DNA of 64,000 nucleotides from Gemmata palustris (GCF_017939745.1 NZ_JAGKQQ010000001.1:1922001-1986000); one strand, 5' to 3'; numbered from the stretch's first letter, positions 8,639 through 17,779 are shown. Program-made: numbers and translations. The notes: a model not told the origin generated them from the sequence alone.

Positions 8639-11600
8639 TTGTCGCACGATTCGAGCATCGAACCGATTCTCCGCGCCGTCGAACCGGCCCTGAGGCTCGT
8701 GTCCGAGCGGCACTTGCGCCAGGTGCTGAACTTCCTGGCCGACCGCGGGCGCGCGCTGCCCACCCGCGCGGATTTGCCGCACTGGTTCAGTCGAACCGAC
8801 CTCGTCGCCGCGGACGTGCTGCCGCGCGCCGTGTTGGAGGGAACGGAGCCGCGCCTGCTGCTCGTGACCGACCCGAACGACCGGCTGATCGATAGCAAAC
8901 CGCGGGAAGAACAACTGCGTGTCTACTGGCGCGTGTTGTTCCGCGCGGCCGTGATGCGCGCGATCGATCAGCAACTCGCGTCGGGGAAATTGAGCCCGGA
9001 AACGTGTTCCGCACGCCTGAGTGCCTTCGGTCCGGGCGCGGCGCGCGAGATCCGCTACGTTCTGGAGAACGAGCACTTCGCCGCACCGGAAGCGAACGAC
9101 GTGGACCGTTACCGCGTGTTCTCAGCCGTGTACTTGGACCTCGACCACTTCACGACCCACGCGGCGGAGGAGTTCTTCCCCGCCCTGCCCCACGGCCACG
9201 CCGTCCGGGATCTGCTGTCGGACGGAATCACCCTCGCGGAACTCGCCACCGCGTCGCGCCCGGCGGGCGCAGCGGACCCGGAACGCGATCCGCCCCCGGA
9301 CGAGCGCTGGTGCGCCCCGTGCGCGCCTCGAACGCCTGCTCCGGGCGCTGCGGCGCGGGGCGATACGAGCGGGAAACTCCAGAAGGCGCTCGAAGCCGAA
9401 CAGAAGGGGAACCTCGTCCGCGCGGCGGTACTCCGCACGCAAGCGGCCGAGATCGGACAGGGCGAGAACTGCGAACGGGCCGTAGCGGGTGCCATCGCCG
9501 CACTCGGACAACTGGTGGACCGACTCGGCGACGTATTGGGGTGGGACCACGAAACACGCCAAGAGTGGCGACAGGCACTCGGGCCGCTCCTCCCGCTCGC
9601 GGCGGCGGGCATCTGGCCGCGCGCCGCGCGCTGTTTGTACGAACTGCAGCGCATCCCGGCGGACCTCGCGCGCGAAGTGTACGCCGTGGACCTACCGGAA
9701 GCGATCCGCACGCTCGGTCGGCGCCCGGTGCGCCGACACTTACCGCACGCGCGTCCGGTCATGCTGTTGATGGCGCTCAACAAGGCACACAAACAACTGC
9801 TCCGCGCCGGGTTGGACGAACAGGAGCAACTGCGCCTCGACCGCCTGATGCACCACGAGGTCCACCGGCGCGAGCACGCGATCCGCTACGAATTCGAGCC
9901 GATCATTGTGCGCGCGATCACGGACGCGGGGGTGGTGCCCGCCAACCGGGTCGAAGAAGTCGCACGCGACAAGCTCGTTGCGGAGTTGCTCGACCGCGTG
10001 TGCGATCGCGGGTTTCTGCGCATCGGCGACCTGCGCGACGCGGTCGCACGAAACCGGCTCAAACTCCCCGATCTCGCAGGGGTCGGCGAGTTCCTGACCG
10101 GCGACCCACTGTTGCGCGCGGACCGGAACCTCGCTTATGCGCTCGACGGTGTGTACCGGCGCGGCGAAATCTACCTCCGAATGATCCAGCGGTTCAGCTC
10201 GATCTTCTTCGGCACCCCGTGGGGCCGGGCGCTCACGCTGTACCTGCTCCTGCCGTTCGGCGGCGCGTTCTTCGCACTGATGTTCGCCGAAGAGTTGCGG
10301 CACATCGGCGGGAATGTAGTCGGGTTGGTGAGCCGGTCGTTCGAGTCGAAGCCAAAGGCTCAGGCCACCCCAGGTACGATGGTACCTGTGCCTAACGGCG
10401 GAACGGCGCCAGCAGCACAGTGGGAATGGGATTTCGACGAAGACACGCTCGAATTCTTTGAAGACGAGGTGGCGACCCCGACCGACTTCGACCCCGATAC
10501 ACTCGAGTTCGTCACGAAGAACGTCGAAGACCGCGTCGAACTCGTGACTAACGTGTTCACGTCGTCCGCACCGAAAAAGGGGGCGGTGTGGGAGTTCGAT
10601 GAGAACACACTCGAATTCCACGAGGTGGTGCCCCACGGTCACGGCACGGATCTCATCACTTGGCCCGCGATCCTGGGGCTAGGCATCTTCCTCCTACTGA
10701 TGTTCCACGCCCCCCCGTTCCGGCGGGCCGTGCTCGCGGGCGTGGGATTGGTATGGTGGGCCGTGCGGGGGGTCGTTTGGGATCTGCCGCACGCGGTCTG
10801 GCGGTCGCGGTCGTTGCGCGCGATCCGACTCAGCGGGACCGCCCGGTTCCTGTATCGCCACTTTTTCAGCCCGCTGCTCCTGAGCCTCATTTTGGTGGGG
10901 GTCTTTTTCGTACTCGGCTTGAGCCCACGGTTCCTGTTATGGTGGGGTTGGATCCTGTTTGTGACGCTGACGGTGTTTTACAACACGCCGTTCGGATGGA
11001 TGTTTCAGGACCGCATCGCGGAGGCATTGTCGGATTGGTGGCGCCTCGTCCGTTCCAACCTCGTGCCCGGCTTGATCGGCACGATCATCGACGTGTTCCG
11101 CACTCTGGCGAACTGGGTCGAACGACAGCTCTACGCTGTAGACGAGTGGATGCGGTTCCGCGGTGGCGATTCGCAAGGGTCGCTCGCCCTGAAAGCGCTC
11201 CTCGGGTTGATCTGGTTCCCGATCGCCTACGTGACACGATTCGCGTTCTATTTGCTGCTGGAACCGCAGGTGAACCCGGTCAAACACTTCCCGGTCGTCA
11301 CGGTCGGTCACAAGGTCGTGTGGCCGACGCTACCGGCGCTCGCAGAGATAATCGGGTGGGTGCCCGCCACGGTCATCATTAACGGGTGCCCCGGTGTGTT
11401 CGGGTTCGTCGCGTGGGAATTGAAGGAGAACTGGCGGTTGTACCGCGCGAACCGGTCGCCCGATCTCAAGCCGGTGATGCTCGGTTCGCACGGCGAGTCG
11501 ATGCGCGGGCTCCTGCGGCCCGGTTTCCACTCCGGGACCGTGCCCAAATTACATCGCAAGACGCGACACGCCCTGGACGCGGGTGATCGGGCGAAGGCGG

Positions 11601-12028
11601 CCCGTCTGCACCACGAACTGCAACACGCGGCCGAGGGCGTTCACCGGTTCATCGAGCGCGAACTCCTGCCCCTTTTGGCCGGTAACAAGGATTGGGGCGA
11701 AATTGCCGTCGAGGTGGGCGCGGTACGGTTCGGGTGCCAACGGGCGGAAGTCGAACTACGAGCACCCGCGCTGGGCCGTGACCCGTTCGTGATCGCGTTC
11801 GAGAACATCGGCGGCACGATCGAAGCGAGCATCCCGCACATGGGCTGGGCCGACAAACTGACGGAACCGCAGCGCGCCGTGTCCACGTTCGCGCTCCGGG
11901 GGCTCCTCGACATGGCCGCGGTCACACGGTTCGACGCTCACGAGCGCACGGCCGAACCCGGCCCCGAACGGGGCGCGGGTGCGCTCGCGCGCCGGGTGAC
12001 CTGGGCCGAATGGGTCGCCCGCTGGTGA
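8639..12028 (+). CDS. large multi-pass membrane protein of unknown function with TLEF repeats
   Basis: An 1129-residue protein starting with TTG, supported by AGGAG 6 bases upstream. Residues 1-520 are soluble, charged and helical. A first hydrophobic segment lies near 535-560 (ALTLYLLLPFGGAFFALMF). A variable linker (about 595-660) contains three copies of an acidic motif: FDEDTLEFFED, FDPDTLEFVTK and FDENTLEFHEV. Several further membrane segments follow (LITWPAILGLGIFLLLMF, LLLSLILVGVFFVLGL, FLLWWGWILFVTLTVFY). The C-terminal soluble region (about 950-1129) may be an accessory domain. I recognise no known family; such giant proteins are frequent in planctomycetes. It precedes a pseudokinase. 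Confidence 0.75.
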   Translation: MSHDSSIEPILRAVEPALRLVSERHLRQVLNFLADRGRALPTRADLPHWFSRTDLVAADVLPRAVLEGTEPRLLLVTDPNDRLIDSKPREEQLRVYWRVLFRAAVMRAIDQQLASGKLSPETCSARLSAFGPGAAREIRYVLENEHFAAPEANDVDRYRVFSAVYLDLDHFTTHAAEEFFPALPHGHAVRDLLSDGITLAELATASRPAGAADPERDPPPDERWCAPCAPRTPAPGAAARGDTSGKLQKALEAEQKGNLVRAAVLRTQAAEIGQGENCERAVAGAIAALGQLVDRLGDVLGWDHETRQEWRQALGPLLPLAAAGIWPRAARCLYELQRIPADLAREVYAVDLPEAIRTLGRRPVRRHLPHARPVMLLMALNKAHKQLLRAGLDEQEQLRLDRLMHHEVHRREHAIRYEFEPIIVRAITDAGVVPANRVEEVARDKLVAELLDRVCDRGFLRIGDLRDAVARNRLKLPDLAGVGEFLTGDPLLRADRNLAYALDGVYRRGEIYLRMIQRFSSIFFGTPWGRALTLYLLLPFGGAFFALMFAEELRHIGGNVVGLVSRSFESKPKAQATPGTMVPVPNGGTAPAAQWEWDFDEDTLEFFEDEVATPTDFDPDTLEFVTKNVEDRVELVTNVFTSSAPKKGAVWEFDENTLEFHEVVPHGHGTDLITWPAILGLGIFLLLMFHAPPFRRAVLAGVGLVWWAVRGVVWDLPHAVWRSRSLRAIRLSGTARFLYRHFFSPLLLSLILVGVFFVLGLSPRFLLWWGWILFVTLTVFYNTPFGWMFQDRIAEALSDWWRLVRSNLVPGLIGTIIDVFRTLANWVERQLYAVDEWMRFRGGDSQGSLALKALLGLIWFPIAYVTRFAFYLLLEPQVNPVKHFPVVTVGHKVVWPTLPALAEIIGWVPATVIINGCPGVFGFVAWELKENWRLYRANRSPDLKPVMLGSHGESMRGLLRPGFHSGTVPKLHRKTRHALDAGDRAKAARLHHELQHAAEGVHRFIERELLPLLAGNKDWGEIAVEVGAVRFGCQRAEVELRAPALGRDPFVIAFENIGGTIEASIPHMGWADKLTEPQRAVSTFALRGLLDMAAVTRFDAHERTAEPGPERGAGALARRVTWAEWVARW

Positions 12029-12118
12029 CGCGGTTCTTGCCCAATCTGTCCCCCGAACCCGGTTCCGCACGCTAGAATAGACGACACCTGCCTGCGCTGC
12101 CCTTCCCTGGGTCACCCG

Positions 12119-13579
12119 ATGCCCTCCGATTCGATTGCCGGCTTCTTCGATCACGCCAAGGCGAACCGCGTGCTGTTCCCCGATCAGGTGGAGCAGCTCA
12201 TTCGTCAGCCGGACGCCCCACAAACCGACCTCACCGCGCTGTGCTCGTACTTACTGGAAAAGGGCGTACTCACGCGGTTCCAGGCCGACGCGATCCGCGA
12301 GGGGCGCGGCCAGGATCTGAGTTTCGCCAATTACCCGGTGGTCGATGAGATCGGCCCGTGCCCGGGGGGAACCGCATACCGTGCCCTTCACCCGTCGCTC
12401 CGCACCCCGGTCGTCCTGCGGCGATTGAACACGAGTGCGTTCGGGCAAAACACTTCGACATCGGGCGTCATCAAACGCGCGCGCGCCTTTGGGATGCTCC
12501 CACACGCGAACCTGCTCCCGCTCCTTGATGCAGGAGAGTACCGCGGGGAAGCGTATGCCGTGCTGGAACAGCCCAGCGATGCGGCGGATCTCGGTTCGCT
12601 CTTGATCGAAATCGGCGGGGCCATGCCGGGGTTCCTCGCGGCCGAATACGGCTGGGCGGTCGCCGCGGCGCTGGGCACGATCCACGAGCGCGGCGGTTGG
12701 CACGGCGAGGTCCGACCCGGACTGGTGATCGTCGGCCCGCTCACGGCGAAAGCCTACCCCGACGGAACGACGAAGCGCCGGCCCGCGCACAACGCGACCG
12801 CGAAACTCGCCGAAACGGGACTGATCCCGGCCCACGCGCTGGGTACGCAAAACTTGCCGGTCCCCGATGTCCTGGCGTACCTCCCACCGGAGAGCTTGGA
12901 CGAGAACATTTACGACGCGCGTAGTGACCTTTACGGCTTGGGCGCGTCACTTTACCTGTTACTCGCAGGTCGGCCCCCGCACACCGCCGAAACGTTGAGC
13001 GAACTCGCGGACAAGATTCGCTCCGCGGAGCCCACCCCGCTCGAGCGACTGCGACCCGACGTTCCTTCCGAGTTTGCCGCGTTCGTCATGCGCATGATTG
13101 CGAAGCGACCCGAAGATCGGCCTCAGACTGCTCAGGAAGCACAAGACGCGCTGGCTCCCTTTTGTCGCGCGGGCATTCTTCCCCCTCCACCGCCACCCGC
13201 GGTGCCGATGGCCGTACCGGTTTCGTCGGTGACCTCCATTCCGGTCGTGCGCGAAGTCGCGATGCCCGTGGCGGTGCCGGTCGCCCCCCCGGAACCGGAC
13301 GGCTGGGGCGTGAACCCGGACGCCTTCGCCGAGGCCCAAGCTGCGTCCGCGGCCGATTCGGGGCAAACGCGCCGGAGAAAATTGTCCAGCAAGGACAAGA
13401 ATCGCTCGAGGCTGTTGATCGTGCTCGGGCTGTGCCTGCACCTGACGGCGTTCGGCACGCTCGCCGCGTGGGTGGGCGGGTACATCAGTTTCGATTCGAG
13501 CCCCGATCCGGTCGAGAAGAAAGACAAGGAAAAAGAGAAGCCCAAGGCGAAGCAGCCCCGCGAGAAACCCCAAAGCTAA
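12119..13579 (+). CDS. Hanks-type pseudokinase with C-terminal membrane segment
   Basis: A 486-residue protein. Residues 1-62 form a planctomycete pre-kinase domain (ending YLLEKGVLTRFQADAI). Residues about 68-350 have the shape of a Ser/Thr kinase, but every catalytic signature is lost. The glycine loop is IGPCPGGTAYRA. The ATP-binding lysine is Arg (VVLRRL, about 98-103). The catalytic loop reads HGEVRPGLVIV instead of HRDxKPxN (195-205), and DFG is replaced by AETG near 231. The late-lobe features are kept (SDLYGLGASLYLLLAGRPP, RPEDRPQTAQEA). A proline/valine-rich linker and one membrane helix (LLIVLGLCLHLTAFGTLAAW) follow. It is presumably an adaptor or allosteric sensor. The next gene starts 3 bases downstream. 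Confidence 0.8.
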   Translation: MPSDSIAGFFDHAKANRVLFPDQVEQLIRQPDAPQTDLTALCSYLLEKGVLTRFQADAIREGRGQDLSFANYPVVDEIGPCPGGTAYRALHPSLRTPVVLRRLNTSAFGQNTSTSGVIKRARAFGMLPHANLLPLLDAGEYRGEAYAVLEQPSDAADLGSLLIEIGGAMPGFLAAEYGWAVAAALGTIHERGGWHGEVRPGLVIVGPLTAKAYPDGTTKRRPAHNATAKLAETGLIPAHALGTQNLPVPDVLAYLPPESLDENIYDARSDLYGLGASLYLLLAGRPPHTAETLSELADKIRSAEPTPLERLRPDVPSEFAAFVMRMIAKRPEDRPQTAQEAQDALAPFCRAGILPPPPPPAVPMAVPVSSVTSIPVVREVAMPVAVPVAPPEPDGWGVNPDAFAEAQAASAADSGQTRRRKLSSKDKNRSRLLIVLGLCLHLTAFGTLAAWVGGYISFDSSPDPVEKKDKEKEKPKAKQPREKPQS

Positions 13580-13582
13580 CGC

Positions 13583-14401
13583 ATGATTCCCTGTATCTCG
13601 CAAGTGACAACGCTCCCCGGGTCGTTCGCGGACGACGTGGCGAACTACCCGGCCGGCGGATGCACGGCCATTGAAGTGTGGCTAACGAAGCTGGAAAAGC
13701 ACCTCGAAGCCGTCTCACCCGCGGACACGCGCATCGCGCTCGCGGACCGCGGAATCACCCTCGTCGCCGCCGCGAGCCAGGGCGGACTGCTTCTGTCGCA
13801 GGGCGAACAGCGCAAGGTCCATTTCGACCACTTCAAGCGCCGGCTCGAACTCTGTCAGCAGTTCGCGATCCCGACCCTTCTGCTCGTTACGGATTTCGGC
13901 CCGGCGACCGGCCACGCGCTGGACCCTCAGTTACTCGGTCGCGCGCTGGTGTCGCTCACGCAGGCCGCACAGTGGGCCGCCGGGTTCGGGGTGCGGCTCG
14001 CGCTCGAGTTCCGGGGAACCGAGACGTTCTGTTCGTGCCTCGACACGGCGCTTACGCTCGTCGAGCAATGTGGCGAGCCGAACGTCGGCGTGTGTTTGGA
14101 CGTGTTCCACTACTACAAGGGACCGAGCAAGCCCGAAGACCTGCAGCGCCTGACCGCACGGAACCTGTTTCACGTTCAGGTGTGTGACGTGGCCGGGGTG
14201 CCCCGCGAGCTCATGACGGACAGCGACCGCGTGATGCCGGGCGAAGGGGACTTCCGCCTCGAACCGCTCGTGCAAAGGCTCACGCAGATCGGGTACACCG
14301 GTGCCGTCTCCCTGGAACTGATGAACCCGGTGCTATGGGCGCTGAAAGCCACGCAGGTCACCGAACTCGGCATGACCGCCTTACGGCGGCTCCTGAAGTA
14401 A
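13583..14401 (+). CDS. sugar phosphate isomerase/epimerase family TIM-barrel protein
   Basis: A 272-residue cytoplasmic protein of the AP-endonuclease-2-like TIM-barrel superfamily. Typical segments are TAIEVWLTKLEKHL, ITLVAAASQGGLLL, IPTLLLVTDFGP, VRLALEFRGTETFCS, VGVCLDVFHYYKG, LFHVQVCDVAG and YTGAVSLELMNP. The conserved Glu, Asp and His residues of the metal site (LEF, LDVFHYY, HVQVCD, LEL) are present. Members isomerise or epimerise sugars or inositol derivatives; the substrate cannot be read from the sequence. It starts 3 bases after the pseudokinase stop and so is probably co-transcribed. Confidence 0.85.
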   Translation: MIPCISQVTTLPGSFADDVANYPAGGCTAIEVWLTKLEKHLEAVSPADTRIALADRGITLVAAASQGGLLLSQGEQRKVHFDHFKRRLELCQQFAIPTLLLVTDFGPATGHALDPQLLGRALVSLTQAAQWAAGFGVRLALEFRGTETFCSCLDTALTLVEQCGEPNVGVCLDVFHYYKGPSKPEDLQRLTARNLFHVQVCDVAGVPRELMTDSDRVMPGEGDFRLEPLVQRLTQIGYTGAVSLELMNPVLWALKATQVTELGMTALRRLLK

Positions 14402-14469
14402 CGAGTCACAATCACGTTTGCCGACTACCTCCAACGAAACGGTCGTTTTCTCACCACACGAGGGATACC

Positions 14470-15411
14470 ATGTTTCGCCGCGGGTTTACGCTGATCGAGT
14501 TACTGGTGGTGATCGCGATTGTTGCCGTCCTCATTGGACTGCTGCTCCCCGCGGTTCAGAAGGTGCGCGAGGCCGCGGCCCGCATGAAGTGCCAGAACAA
14601 CCTCAAGCAAATGGGACTCGCGATCCACGGGTACCACGACAGCTACCAATTCTTCCCCGCGTCCGGGTGGACGAAGGCCGGGGCCGGGAACCCGGCCGGG
14701 AAGTGGCACTCGTGGCGCACCGCCATCCTCCCGTATGTCGAGCAAGACAACTTGCGAAAGGTGTTCGATCTGAACTTCCACTGGTGGGAAGGCCCGAACC
14801 TGTCCGCGGCCGGTTACCGGGTTCCGATGTACGAGTGCCCCAGCACCGGTTCGCGAACGCCGATCACCGCGGCCCCGGCAAAACCGTCCCCGGCCCCCGG
14901 GCGCCCGGCGCTAACGTTCACCCAACCCCTGGCGCCAACCGACTACGAGGCGATCCAAGGGGTCCAACACGGGAGCATCAACCCGCACTTCTCCGCCCCG
15001 CTTTACACTGCCGACAACCGGTTCTCGGTCATGCACCGGGACTCGAAGAACGCAATGACGGCCATCAGCGACGGAACGTCATCGACCATCATGGTCGTGG
15101 AAGCGGCCGGGCGCCCGCTCGTGTACCGCGGGCGCGTGCCGAACACGGGGGTGACCAACGACCAGGGTATCGGTTGGGCGGACAACGAAGGGCCGTTCAG
15201 TTTCGACGGGTCGGCGGCCGACGGATCGGCCGAGGGGTGCGGGGTGAACTGCGCGTCGGTGATGAACAAACGAAACGACAACGAACCGTACTCGTTCCAC
15301 ACGGGCGGCGGGAACTTCCTGTTCGCAGACGGGCACGTCCAGTTCCTCCGCGAGGAACTGAGCCTCGCGACGTTCGCCGCACTCTGCACGCGCGCGGCCG
15401 GCGAGAACTGA
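14470..15411 (+). CDS. DUF1559 type IV pilin-like/secretion pseudopilin protein
   Basis: A 313-residue protein with the class III prepilin signal [20 protein letters not shown] at the N-terminus, a hydrophobic helix, and [20 protein letters not shown], the hallmark of the very large DUF1559 family of planctomycetes. The H-X9-DG box near the C-terminus (FHTGGGNFLFADGHVQFL) is present. It is processed by a prepilin peptidase and placed in the cell envelope; the biological role is unknown. The ATG at 14470 has GAGGGA just upstream. The frame is open upstream to 14335, but that overlaps the isomerase gene. Confidence 0.9.
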   Translation: MFRRGFTLIELLVVIAIVAVLIGLLLPAVQKVREAAARMKCQNNLKQMGLAIHGYHDSYQFFPASGWTKAGAGNPAGKWHSWRTAILPYVEQDNLRKVFDLNFHWWEGPNLSAAGYRVPMYECPSTGSRTPITAAPAKPSPAPGRPALTFTQPLAPTDYEAIQGVQHGSINPHFSAPLYTADNRFSVMHRDSKNAMTAISDGTSSTIMVVEAAGRPLVYRGRVPNTGVTNDQGIGWADNEGPFSFDGSAADGSAEGCGVNCASVMNKRNDNEPYSFHTGGGNFLFADGHVQFLREELSLATFAALCTRAAGEN

Positions 15412-15781
15412 GGTGCTGACGATTTGACGGACAGCCCAACTGCTTAAGATTGAAGTTCCCCACGAATGGTAGACAGCGGGAAAGCGGTGTAAACTCGGAT
15501 CACCAGGAGATACACCGATGGCAGGTAAGCGGAAGACATGCACCGCCGAGTTCAAGCTGTCCGCCGTGAAGATGGTGACCGAGCAGAAGCTGTCGGTCCC
15601 CCGGGCGGCCCGCCGGTTGGGGGTCGGCGAGAACCTGTTGCACACCTGGAAGAAGGCCCTCGCCAAGGACGGGGCCAACGCGTTCCCCGGATCGGGGCAC
15701 TTAACACCGCTCGAAGAGGAGAACCGCAAGCTGCGGGTGGAAGTGAAGCGACTGCAGGCGGAGCGCGACATCCTAAAAAAA
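15412..15781 (+). mobile_element. left part of an interrupted IS3-family insertion sequence
   Basis: This stretch holds the left end and the orfA gene of an IS3 relative. It is cut at 15781 by another insertion element. The remaining IS3 sequence resumes at 17447. The exact left tip is not defined; it should lie near TGACGGACAGCCCAA just after 15420, 5' of orfA. Confidence 0.7.
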
Positions 15782-15799
15782 CTAGGTCGGCAGACGTGA
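15518..15799 (+). pseudogene. IS3-family transposase OrfA, interrupted at its C-terminus
   Basis: A 93-residue helix-turn-helix protein (AEFKLSAVKMVTEQKLSVPRAARRLGV) followed by the leucine-zipper-like LEEENRKLRVEVKRLQAERDILKK that is typical of IS3 OrfA. AGGAG precedes the ATG. The last three residues before the stop come from the inserted element. If that element is removed, the frame reads ILKKATAFFASQPN and stops, the normal ending for this family, at the A7 run where IS3 elements shift frame into OrfB. Confidence 0.8.
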
Positions 15800-16398
15800 C
15801 TGGATGAGCTTGTTTTCCAGGGCTTTCAGGTAGCTCTCGGGATTGCGTCGGAAGCGTCTCCGCTCGACCCGGCGCTCGCGCCGCGTTTCCAACTCGGCCC
15901 GCAACCGCTTCCACGCGGCCCGATCCGCGGCGGCCAGGTCCGCCGCCGTCACTTCACGTGACCGCGTCGCCAACCCGGCGATCAGCTTGGCCGCGCCCCG
16001 CAGCACGAGCGACGGACTGGCGCCCTTACGGCCCGTCGCCCGTCGCTCGTGGTACCGGTGACTCCCGAACGCTCGCTCCAGGTCGTTATTGGTGCGCGGC
16101 AGGCCCGGCGTGTCGTAACAGGCGAACAGCCCGGGCCAGTAGCTCCGGCTCACCTTCACGAAGTGATCCACGGCCGCACCCAGGGCGCCGACCGACTCCC
16201 GGTGCCGCGTCATCGCCCCGAGCAACCCGCTCAACTGCGCCCGGACGGACGCACCGCCGAGTTCGACCTGGCCCAGGACGTGGGCGGCCCGATGCACCCA
16301 CCCGAACGCCAGGTACAATGGCGCGAACGCCCCGCCGGCCACACGCAACCCGTCCCGCAGTAGCGCCCGCAGACGGCTCAGCTCGGTCGGCAGCCCCC
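15782..16398 (-). CDS. DDE transposase, C-terminal part in the -1 frame
   Basis: This is the continuation of the transposase after the G-run. It contains the segment PRTNNDLERAFGSHRYHERRATG, whose Glu is the third catalytic residue of IS256/MULE-like enzymes, then a basic helical tail. The frame is open upstream to 16438, but the residues before about 16398 are out-of-frame translation. It either needs -1 slippage at AAGGGGGC or is the product of a one-base deletion. Confidence 0.65.
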
Positions 16399-17373
16399 TT
16401 CGGTCTCCGCCCTCCCGAGGCTCAACACGACCGCGCACAGCCGGGCGTGGAGCTTGAGCCCCGACGCCTCCAGGGGCGGGCGCCCGTCGTCGGTCAGGGC
16501 GCTCCGCACGGCCGAGCAGTACCCGCGCACCACGTCCGCTTCGGGGTCCGTTCGCCCCTCGACCTTGCGTTCGATCGCGCGCACCCCGCGGACCTTCTTC
16601 TTGAGCCCCACCTTGGCGTGCCGGTCGGCCTCGTAAATGGGCCGCGCGGCCTCACGCAGGAAGTGGAACTGGCACAACTGATGGGGCACACCGGGGAACG
16701 CCTTTGCGACCGCCTTGCGGATCGAGTGCTGGCCGTCGGACACCACGCCCGCAACCGGGACCGGGCAACTCGCCTTCACGGCCAACAGCAGGTCGGCGAG
16801 GTCCTGGTTCCGGGCCGACAACAGGCTCTTCGCGAGAAGGATCTCGCCGCTGAGCACGTCCCGGATGACCCACAGCACCTCGTGCCCGACATCGGGTTGC
16901 AGCCCGTCGAGGGCCAGGATCACCCTCTTCTGTGCGGTGAGTACCTTGTTCAGTCGGCGGTCGTCGGCCAGGGTCGTGGCGAACAACTCGTCGTACCGGT
17001 CGAGCAGGTTGGTGACGGTCCGCTCGGACACCGACACCTGGCGTCCGACGAGGTGGGTGTGGATCTCGGGAACAGAGCGGTGTTCGGCGTACCGGAGGCG
17101 GCCAACGAGGGCAACAACATCGAACCCGAACTCGTGCCGTGGCAACGCGAATGACCCCTCGACCTCGGGCCGGTAGGGCCGCTTGTGGGCGACGCACGCG
17201 GTGTTGTGGCAACGTCGGATGGTGAGGTTGAGGCGGGTGACGCCGGCCAAGGTGTGGAGGGTCCGGCGGTTGGCGTAGTCGGCGGTCATCGGCCGCACGC
17301 AGTGCGGGCAGTCGGTCCGCTCGGGTGTCAGGTCGTGGGTGATCGTCGGCCCGGCCGTCTTTGCGGTCTTCAC
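16378..17373 (-). CDS. DDE transposase, N-terminal and catalytic part (frame broken near the end)
   Basis: 331 codons starting with GTG, with AGGAGG 7 bases upstream. An N-terminal zinc-finger-like module (DCPHCVRPM ... RRCHNTACVAH) is followed by an RNase H-type transposase core: ILALDGLQPDVG (first Asp), VAGVVSDGQHSIRKAV (second Asp) and the C/H motif PHQLCQFHFL seen in MULE/IS256-type enzymes. The frame ends at GGCRPS, about 20 residues after a run of five G (16394-16398). The remainder of the protein continues in the -1 frame. One more G would fuse the two parts into a protein of roughly 530 residues. Confidence 0.75.
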   Translation of the reverse strand: MKTAKTAGPTITHDLTPERTDCPHCVRPMTADYANRRTLHTLAGVTRLNLTIRRCHNTACVAHKRPYRPEVEGSFALPRHEFGFDVVALVGRLRYAEHRSVPEIHTHLVGRQVSVSERTVTNLLDRYDELFATTLADDRRLNKVLTAQKRVILALDGLQPDVGHEVLWVIRDVLSGEILLAKSLLSARNQDLADLLLAVKASCPVPVAGVVSDGQHSIRKAVAKAFPGVPHQLCQFHFLREAARPIYEADRHAKVGLKKKVRGVRAIERKVEGRTDPEADVVRGYCSAVRSALTDDGRPPLEASGLKLHARLCAVVLSLGRAETEGGCRPS

Positions 17374-17446
17374 GGGTCATCCTCCTGGGACGACCCAAAG
17401 CCTATTGGATCAACCGCTGCCGATCCAGTCGCGATTGCCGGCCTAG

Positions 17447-17550
17447 AAAAAAAGCGACGGCGTTCTTCGCCAGCCAGCCGAACTGATCTTCGCCTGGATC
17501 GAGGAACGCAAGGGCGAGTGACCGATCGCGCAGATGTGTCCGGTGCTGGG
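17447..17550 (+). pseudogene. IS3-family OrfB remnant (right side of the interrupted IS3)
   Basis: After the duplicated A7 the sequence gives ATAFFASQPN (end of OrfA) and, in the next frame, LIFAWIEERKGE, a stop, then PIAQMCPVLGA. That pattern matches the start of IS3 OrfB, where a phrase like PVAxMCRVLGVSRSGYY is expected. An in-frame TGA and the abrupt end at about 17550 show it is dead. Confidence 0.55.
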
Positions 17551-17738
17551 CGCGTGCGCTCGACGGTCCGCACGCCTACCCCGAAGGCCCCGGCGATCTT
17601 CGTGTCCGGCTACCCCGGCCCGTGTTCGCCCGCGCGGTTGCGGATCGTTTTGGAGCCCTTTCCCCGACCCACTATCTCCTGCAACCGCCCGCGCTCCGCT
17701 TCGTCTAACCGCACCACGAACTTCGCCTTCCGTTCCAT
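17550..17738 (-). pseudogene. IS630-family transposase N-terminal remnant
   Basis: The minus-strand translation from the ATG at 17738 reads MERKAKFVVRLDEAERG and continues LQEIVGRGKGSKTIRNRA, then an in-frame TAG where Trp is expected, then PDTKIAGAFGVGVRTVERTR. This is the N-terminal helix-turn-helix of an IS630-type transposase. A few residues are missing after RNRA. Similarity stops at 17550, exactly where the IS3 remnant begins. Confidence 0.55.
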
Positions 17739-17779
17739 GACGGGCCTCCTCGGACTGCCAGGAAATCAGATCACAGGCG

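Larger units (their letters stand above)
15782..17446 (-). mobile_element. 1665-bp insertion sequence with 24-bp terminal inverted repeats inside an IS3 element
   Basis: The ends 15782-15805 and 17423-17446 are inverted repeats matching at 20 of 24 positions, both beginning CTAGG and containing CGACTGGAT or GTGACTGGAT. They are flanked by a 7-base target duplication AAAAAAA (15775-15781 and 17447-17453). The transposase is on the minus strand and its stop codon lies in the left repeat. Excising the element and one A7 copy restores the IS3 reading frame exactly. I cannot name the family with certainty; the transposase looks IS256/MULE-like. Confidence 0.85.
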
